Below the pieces are notes generated by a model. It searched no databases and was not told where the DNA came from. It was given only the letters and a program-made list of their open reading frames with translations. Shown in pieces: positions 63,901 through 64,000 of a stretch of DNA of 64,000 nt; position 1 is the first letter of the stretch; every line of letters starts with the position of its first letter. The stretch spans positions 50,533,278 to 50,597,277 of the forward strand of contig NW_026262701.1 of NCBI RefSeq assembly GCF_021869535.1, in the 5' to 3' direction. The position numbers and the translations under genes are program-made. The DNA comes from Mytilus californianus. Taxonomy: Eukaryota > Mollusca > Bivalvia > Mytilida > Mytilidae.

Positions 63901-64000
63901 GATTGGATCTAAGTGATGATGGCAGATTATTGATTCACCAACCGACTGGTACCTACTCTCTATGTCTGCTTGACTGGGATGACAGTGATGCATCTGTAGC
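39315..64000 (+). CDS. EGF-SRCR-WSC modular secreted/surface protein (5' part, runs off window)
   Basis: Exons join in frame from a signal-peptide exon: 39315-39366; EGF 40449-40568; then EGF/SRCR pairs 41915-42034/42276-42569, 42851-42970/43168-43461, 44054-44173/44411-44704, 45374-45493/45734-46027, 46639-46758/46971-47264; WSC 49156-49292 + 49919-50069; pairs 56420-56539/56778-57071 and 57683-57802/58044-58337; WSC 60187-60323 + 60934-61084; EGF 63347-63466; SRCR 63901 onward. This is about 1290 residues so far. Every domain border is a phase-1 intron, and only the WSC is split (phase 0). Families: EGF-like (six Cys), SRCR group A-like (six Cys), WSC (eight Cys). SRCR and WSC domains bind proteins or carbohydrates, and bivalves use many SRCR proteins in innate immunity, so a recognition role is plausible but inferred. 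I know no named gene with this order. Membrane anchor or secretion cannot be decided without the 3' end. Confidence 0.82.
39456..39922. mobile_element. Foldback element dense in TTCACGTGAA motifs
   Basis: The outer ends 'acaggcaaaattt' and 'aaatttccctgt' are roughly inverted, and inner blocks around 'catcaaacgagcg' (39532) and 'gctcgtttgaggtg' (39830) are inverted copies. Eight CACGTG sequences and many CATGTG/CACATG variants lie within 450 bp. It is located in intron 1 just after the signal-peptide exon. No ORF. Confidence 0.65.
40293..40339. repeat. 47-bp hairpin
   Basis: ATCTGGGACTATTATACTAG pairs with the inverse at 40320-40339 (about 18 of 20). A related half-site is at 10680-10705. It lies 110 bp before the first EGF exon. 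Confidence 0.6.
40449..40568 (+). CDS. EGF-like exon, divergent first copy
   Basis: A 120-base phase 1-1 exon. It has six cysteines with EGF spacing: FCNGNPC, GKC, HYCEC, DNC. Its sequence differs from all later EGF exons (CKNRGKCIADDHSHYCECLL), so it is not part of the recent array. Acceptor attttcag, donor gtaaga. Confidence 0.85.
40569..41914. other. Intron before the tandem EGF-SRCR array
   Basis: A 1.35-kb AT-rich intron. A 12-base segment after ttttcag at 41207-41218 ('tgacagatgcaa') could be spliced in frame as a micro-exon, but it is more likely the eroded start of a lost EGF exon. Nothing else was recognised. Confidence 0.4.
41915..42034 (+). CDS. EGF-like exon 1 of the array
   Basis: Phase 1-1, 120 bases, between tttattgcag and gtaagt. 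Six Cys: LC-PC-SC-YC-HC-HC, with DNHPCESGGSCFQYDSSYYC. The DINxLC start resembles the calcium-binding EGF consensus, but the hydroxylation motif is not present. Confidence 0.88.
42106..42159. repeat. (GA)n microsatellite in EGF-SRCR intron 1
   Basis: About 27 GA units. The same intron in array pairs 1-7 carries a GA run: 43011-43051, 44243-44294, 45566-45617, 46828-46852, 56613-56663 and 57872-57918. The intron after the last EGF (63467-63900) lacks it. Confidence 0.95.
42276..42569 (+). CDS. SRCR exon 1 of the array
   Basis: Phase 1-1, 294 bases, 98 residues. Pattern EGRLLIH-TGTYSVCLLDWDDND-VACRFL-LLNCEGHEDSIDLC-C-AALEC with six cysteines, as in group A SRCR domains. This copy has SYFLNC where others have SYLLNC. 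The usual WGTVCDDGW block is altered to YSVCLLDWDD in all copies. Confidence 0.85.
42851..42970 (+). CDS. EGF-like exon 2 of the array
   Basis: As EGF 1, with FNELCDNHPCENGG and a final CDV instead of CDM. The preceding intron is only 281 bases because about 300-390 bases present in sister introns are missing. Confidence 0.88.
43168..43461 (+). CDS. SRCR exon 2 of the array
   Basis: 98 residues, six Cys. It differs from the neighbours at QSGDDIDIRC (Asp for His) and starts ELSLND. Splice sites as in the other copies (cttttag, gtatgt). Confidence 0.87.
44054..44173 (+). CDS. EGF-like exon 3 of the array
   Basis: DINDLCDNHPCENGGSCFQY type, with YYCQC rather than YYCHC. Phase 1-1, 120 bases. 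Confidence 0.88.
44411..44704 (+). CDS. SRCR exon 3 of the array
   Basis: 98 residues, six Cys, start ELSFND. Otherwise identical in protein to the SRCR majority sequence. Confidence 0.87.
45374..45493 (+). CDS. EGF-like exon 4 of the array
   Basis: DNHTCENGGSCYQYDASYYC: three replacements relative to EGF 3. Phase 1-1, 120 bases. Six Cys kept. Confidence 0.88.
45734..46027 (+). CDS. SRCR exon 4 of the array
   Basis: 98 residues, start ELGLND as in SRCR 1. Six Cys kept. Confidence 0.87.
46639..46758 (+). CDS. EGF-like exon 5 of the array
   Basis: DINDLCDNHPCENGGSCFQY type with YYCHC. Phase 1-1, 120 bases. Confidence 0.88.
46971..47264 (+). CDS. SRCR exon 5 of the array
   Basis: 98 residues. 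It has GVAYMLPH (Met for Thr) and RCENQGD (Asn for Asp), both shared with SRCR 7 (58044-58337). This shows that these two exons are direct duplicates. Confidence 0.87.
47265..49155. other. Intron between SRCR 5 and WSC 1
   Basis: Contains the array-type intron sequence to about 47720, an AT-rich segment, a reverse-oriented tRNA-like SINE at 48236-48332 and a (TA) run at 48361-48380. The equivalent intron of the second block is 58338-60186. Confidence 0.6.
48236..48332 (-). mobile_element. tRNA-like SINE head
   Basis: On the - strand TGGCCGAGTGG (complement of 48305-48315) acts as A box and GGTTCCGATCCC (48240-48251) as B box, with a Leu-tRNA-like spacing. There is no matching acceptor stem, so it is a SINE rather than a tRNA gene. 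The duplicate at 59281-59370 has lost the B-box side by a deletion of about 78 bp. Confidence 0.55.
49156..49292 (+). CDS. WSC domain 1, first exon
   Basis: 137 bases, phase 1 to 0. Encodes DYLGCYKDDTNRILD, then MCQGICEGYAYFGLQ. YxGCYxD and YFGLQ are WSC domain signatures; WSC domains bind glycans or wall-type polysaccharides. Donor gtcaga is unusual but the same in the duplicate. Confidence 0.88.
49480..49626 (+). other. Small intronic ORF with signal-peptide-like start
   Basis: In the intron that splits WSC 1, ATG at 49480 opens a frame MNMRLILYFNICIFVLLHGG that continues FCGDVKTVQC and stops at tag 49624. The duplicate at 60501-60689 reads on to 62 residues. It may be a chance frame in a repeat or a tiny secreted Cys-containing peptide; there is no splice or promoter support. 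Confidence 0.3.
49919..50069 (+). CDS. WSC domain 1, second exon
   Basis: 151 bases, phase 0 to 1. Encodes FHFECYCGNSLGDPD, CNITCAGNERQICGG and EWRISVYQG. With the first exon this gives eight cysteines and the CGG-x-WRxSVY end of a WSC domain. Confidence 0.9.
50345..50570 (+). mobile_element. tRNA-derived SINE
   Basis: The head 'gggaccgcggtggccaagtgg' carries an A-box; the body contains 'ctaccaaaggtcggtgatcc' and 'cactccggcttcctccatca', the complement-oriented relative of 18065-18334, with tail 'caatcaatgatttg'. The B box is eroded. The duplicate at 61362-61587 is in the second block, so the insertion predates the block duplication. Confidence 0.7.
50571..51921. other. Intron between WSC 1 and EGF 6, left of the transposon
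   Basis: AT-rich and non-coding, collinear with 61588-63152 apart from a 187-bp insertion there. No further feature was seen. Confidence 0.5.
52175..53270 (+). CDS. F-box/leucine-rich-repeat protein inside the transposon
   Basis: Two exons, 52175-52206 and 52649-53270, join in phase 2 (donor gtatgt, acceptor ttttttcag) to an uninterrupted 217-residue protein. The start is MEGKMNSIADIFQLIDLPDL; no ATG opens the second exon itself, which supports the spliced model. Residues about 14-59 form an F-box (LPDLPLIHILSYIELEDLL, then CKRLYNIIK, SLWRNL). Residues about 105-217 are leucine-rich repeats (LTELNLSQCSLSSL, NLEYINLTECQNL, KLDSIYLSFN, LTVLEIYGIGLT). F-box proteins recruit Skp1-cullin ubiquitin ligases and LRRs bind the target. 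Its place in a transposon suggests cargo or an accessory protein; the target is unknown. Confidence 0.72.
53436..54155 (+). pseudogene. Transposase, N-terminal part (interrupted)
   Basis: ATG 53436 in context caccATGt opens an acidic N-terminus, interrupted in frame by TGA at 53544-53546 (codon 37), then continues in the same frame to 54155. The later part is basic (RKRVKKTEIWKQNVRKKKRQ) followed by a Cys-rich CKGQCRFKC motif and an FSEKERKEIFDHFW segment, a pattern I know from transposase-like proteins abundant in insects and cnidarians. It ends in a T-run at the frameshift to the next ORF. Confidence 0.65.
54185..55333 (+). pseudogene. Transposase, catalytic part (separated by frameshift)
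   Basis: 382 open codons continue the protein after a lesion near 54140-54176. Features: CDTCEEHK zinc-binding-like motif (residues 65-72), LCFDLENV (Asp 114), HWSDSCVPQNKN (Asp 193) and GHSSIQEVDNIHSNIEK (Asp 237, His 240, Glu 244). The spaced acidic residues fit an RNase H-fold DDE/D transposase. The ORF alone lacks the DNA-binding part, so this copy is probably inactive. The last 20 codons and 3' flank are duplicated at 55473-55690. Confidence 0.7.
55279..55690. repeat. 194-bp tandem duplication at transposase 3' end
   Basis: 'tatgcctttagaggatcaa' occurs at 55279 and 55473 and similarity continues through 'tattttcaatttatttgat' (55419, 55639) to 'attgtatgcat'. The second copy has lost the reading frame. 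Confidence 0.7.
56231..56419. other. Intron right of the transposon
   Basis: Matches 63157-63346 closely, including 'caatttaaaaatgaatagca' and 'ttgtggtacgcatgcaaggt'. It is the end of the WSC-EGF intron. Confidence 0.7.
56420..56539 (+). CDS. EGF-like exon 6, recombinant of two subtypes
   Basis: Phase 1-1, 120 bases, six Cys. The first three quarters (DVTDLCLNNPCGNGGTCHQY) match the exon at 63347. The end, from SPFVGEHCDM on, and the following intron match EGF exons 1-5 and 7. The join falls between about 56505 and 56515. Confidence 0.88.
56778..57071 (+). CDS. SRCR exon 6 of the array
   Basis: 98 residues, six Cys, the most divergent of the complete copies: HYSTGTYSLC, FKRLSFLLNC, DISCEDQGDAALKC. 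Splice sites conserved. Confidence 0.86.
57683..57802 (+). CDS. EGF-like exon 7 of the array
   Basis: DMTDLCDNHPCENGGSCFQY type. Phase 1-1, 120 bases. The preceding intron is 611 bases, as before EGF 5. Confidence 0.88.
58044..58337 (+). CDS. SRCR exon 7 of the array
   Basis: 98 residues. Shares Met and Asn replacements with SRCR 5 and has its own PHSEDF (Ser for Leu). Six Cys. Confidence 0.87.
58338..60186. other. Intron between SRCR 7 and WSC 2
   Basis: The duplicate of 47265-49155. It has a deletion of about 78 bp near 59280 that removes part of the SINE head, and a slightly different (TA) run at 59394-59420. No other feature. Confidence 0.6.
60187..60323 (+). CDS. WSC domain 2, first exon
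   Basis: 137 bases, phase 1 to 0: EYLGCYKDDTNRILD, MCQGICEGYTYFGLQ. It differs from WSC 1 at a handful of residues. Donor gtcaga as in WSC 1. Confidence 0.88.
60501..60689 (+). other. Duplicate of the small intronic ORF (62 codons)
   Basis: ATG 60501 gives the same hydrophobic start as at 49480 and reads through to 60689, ending LKLWVRCLI. An aag replaces the tag that stops the first copy. Five or more Cys. Same uncertainty as its duplicate. Confidence 0.3.
60934..61084 (+). CDS. WSC domain 2, second exon
   Basis: 151 bases, phase 0 to 1; CTITCAGNERQICGG (Thr for Asn relative to WSC 1, removing an N-glycosylation site NIT). Eight Cys in the whole domain. Confidence 0.9.
61362..61587 (+). 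mobile_element. tRNA-derived SINE (duplicate copy)
   Basis: Collinear with 50345-50570 and present at the same position of the duplicated intron, so it was copied with the block rather than inserted again. Confidence 0.7.
61681..61868 (-). mobile_element. Mussel repeat with 'cgccagacgcgcgtttcgtc'
   Basis: Inserted between 'ggaagtaaa' and 'acatccagaactgtc', which are joined at 50660-50675 in the duplicate. It contains 'gactcatcagtgatgctcaa', the complement of a well-known Mytilus repeat; degraded relatives are at 2330-2372 and 17975-18050. No ORF of note. Confidence 0.65.
63347..63466 (+). CDS. EGF-like exon 8 (second subtype)
   Basis: Phase 1-1, 120 bases: YVTDLCLNNPCGNGGTCHQY, YYCDCFSPFIGGHCEI. 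Six Cys. It starts the third block. Donor gtaagt. Confidence 0.88.
63511..63728. mobile_element. 218-bp MITE with TA target duplication
   Basis: Ends 'ctgtaaaccaactaatttcc' and, inverted, 'ctttaaaccaacttattttc'. TA flanks both sides (63509-63510, 63729-63730). The interior has several 'cgcga' motifs. TA duplication suggests a Tc1/mariner-driven MITE. It sits in the EGF 8-SRCR 8 intron, which lacks the GA repeat. Confidence 0.65.
63901..64000 (+). CDS. SRCR exon 8, cut by window end
   Basis: Acceptor cctgttttag; it begins in phase 1 and reads RLDLSDDGRLLIHQPTGTYS, then LCLLDWDDSDASVA to the window end. It is clearly another SRCR copy, closer to SRCR 6 (TYSLC) at this point. Confidence 0.85.

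Overview
The window is nuclear DNA of a bivalve mollusc, most likely a marine mussel of the genus Mytilus. The reasons are AT-rich sequence, GT-AG introns of 0.1-5 kb, a sugar-phosphate transporter of animal type, an EGF/SRCR/WSC protein, and many interspersed repeats that I recognise from mussel genomes (for example the 'gtctcattggcaatcatacc' family and tRNA-derived SINEs). Genus is an inference from memory of these repeats. Both host genes lie on the + strand. No bacterial features, rRNA or CRISPR array were seen.

Layout. (1) 1-29280: the 3' two thirds of an SLC37A1/A2-type glucose-6-phosphate exchanger gene. Fourteen exons (4664-29280) join in frame to a stop codon; the exons for roughly the first 150 residues lie upstream or were not found. 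Its introns are full of transposable-element debris: a 2.1-kb element with 5-bp target duplications, a 1.2-kb element with 270-bp inverted ends and a decayed integrase-type ORF, two hairpin MITEs, SINEs, and 181-bp and 160-bp tandem arrays. (2) 29281-39314: about 10 kb without a recognisable gene, holding repeats and a 2.35-kb inverted-repeat element with two nested hairpins. (3) 39315-64000: the 5' part of a large secreted or surface protein gene running off the window: a signal-peptide exon, a divergent EGF exon, five EGF-SRCR exon pairs, a WSC domain on two exons, two more EGF-SRCR pairs, a second WSC domain, then EGF and the start of another SRCR. Every module is bounded by phase-1 introns, so modules can be added or lost without breaking the frame.

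The most notable object is a 4301-bp DNA transposon (51926-56226) in the intron between the first WSC domain and the sixth array EGF exon. It has about 30-bp inverted ends, a 4-bp ACTT target duplication, and an exact empty site in the neighbouring duplicate of the same intron (63153-63156). It carries two genes: a decayed DDE-type transposase and, upstream, an apparently intact two-exon F-box/leucine-rich-repeat gene. A DNA transposon bearing an F-box gene is not something I know to be described, and it is the best candidate here for a new system.

The tandem duplication of the EGF/SRCR/WSC block also makes the history readable: several insertions and deletions can be polarised by comparing duplicates, and one EGF exon (56420-56539) is a visible recombinant between two EGF subtypes, marking a likely unequal-crossover point.
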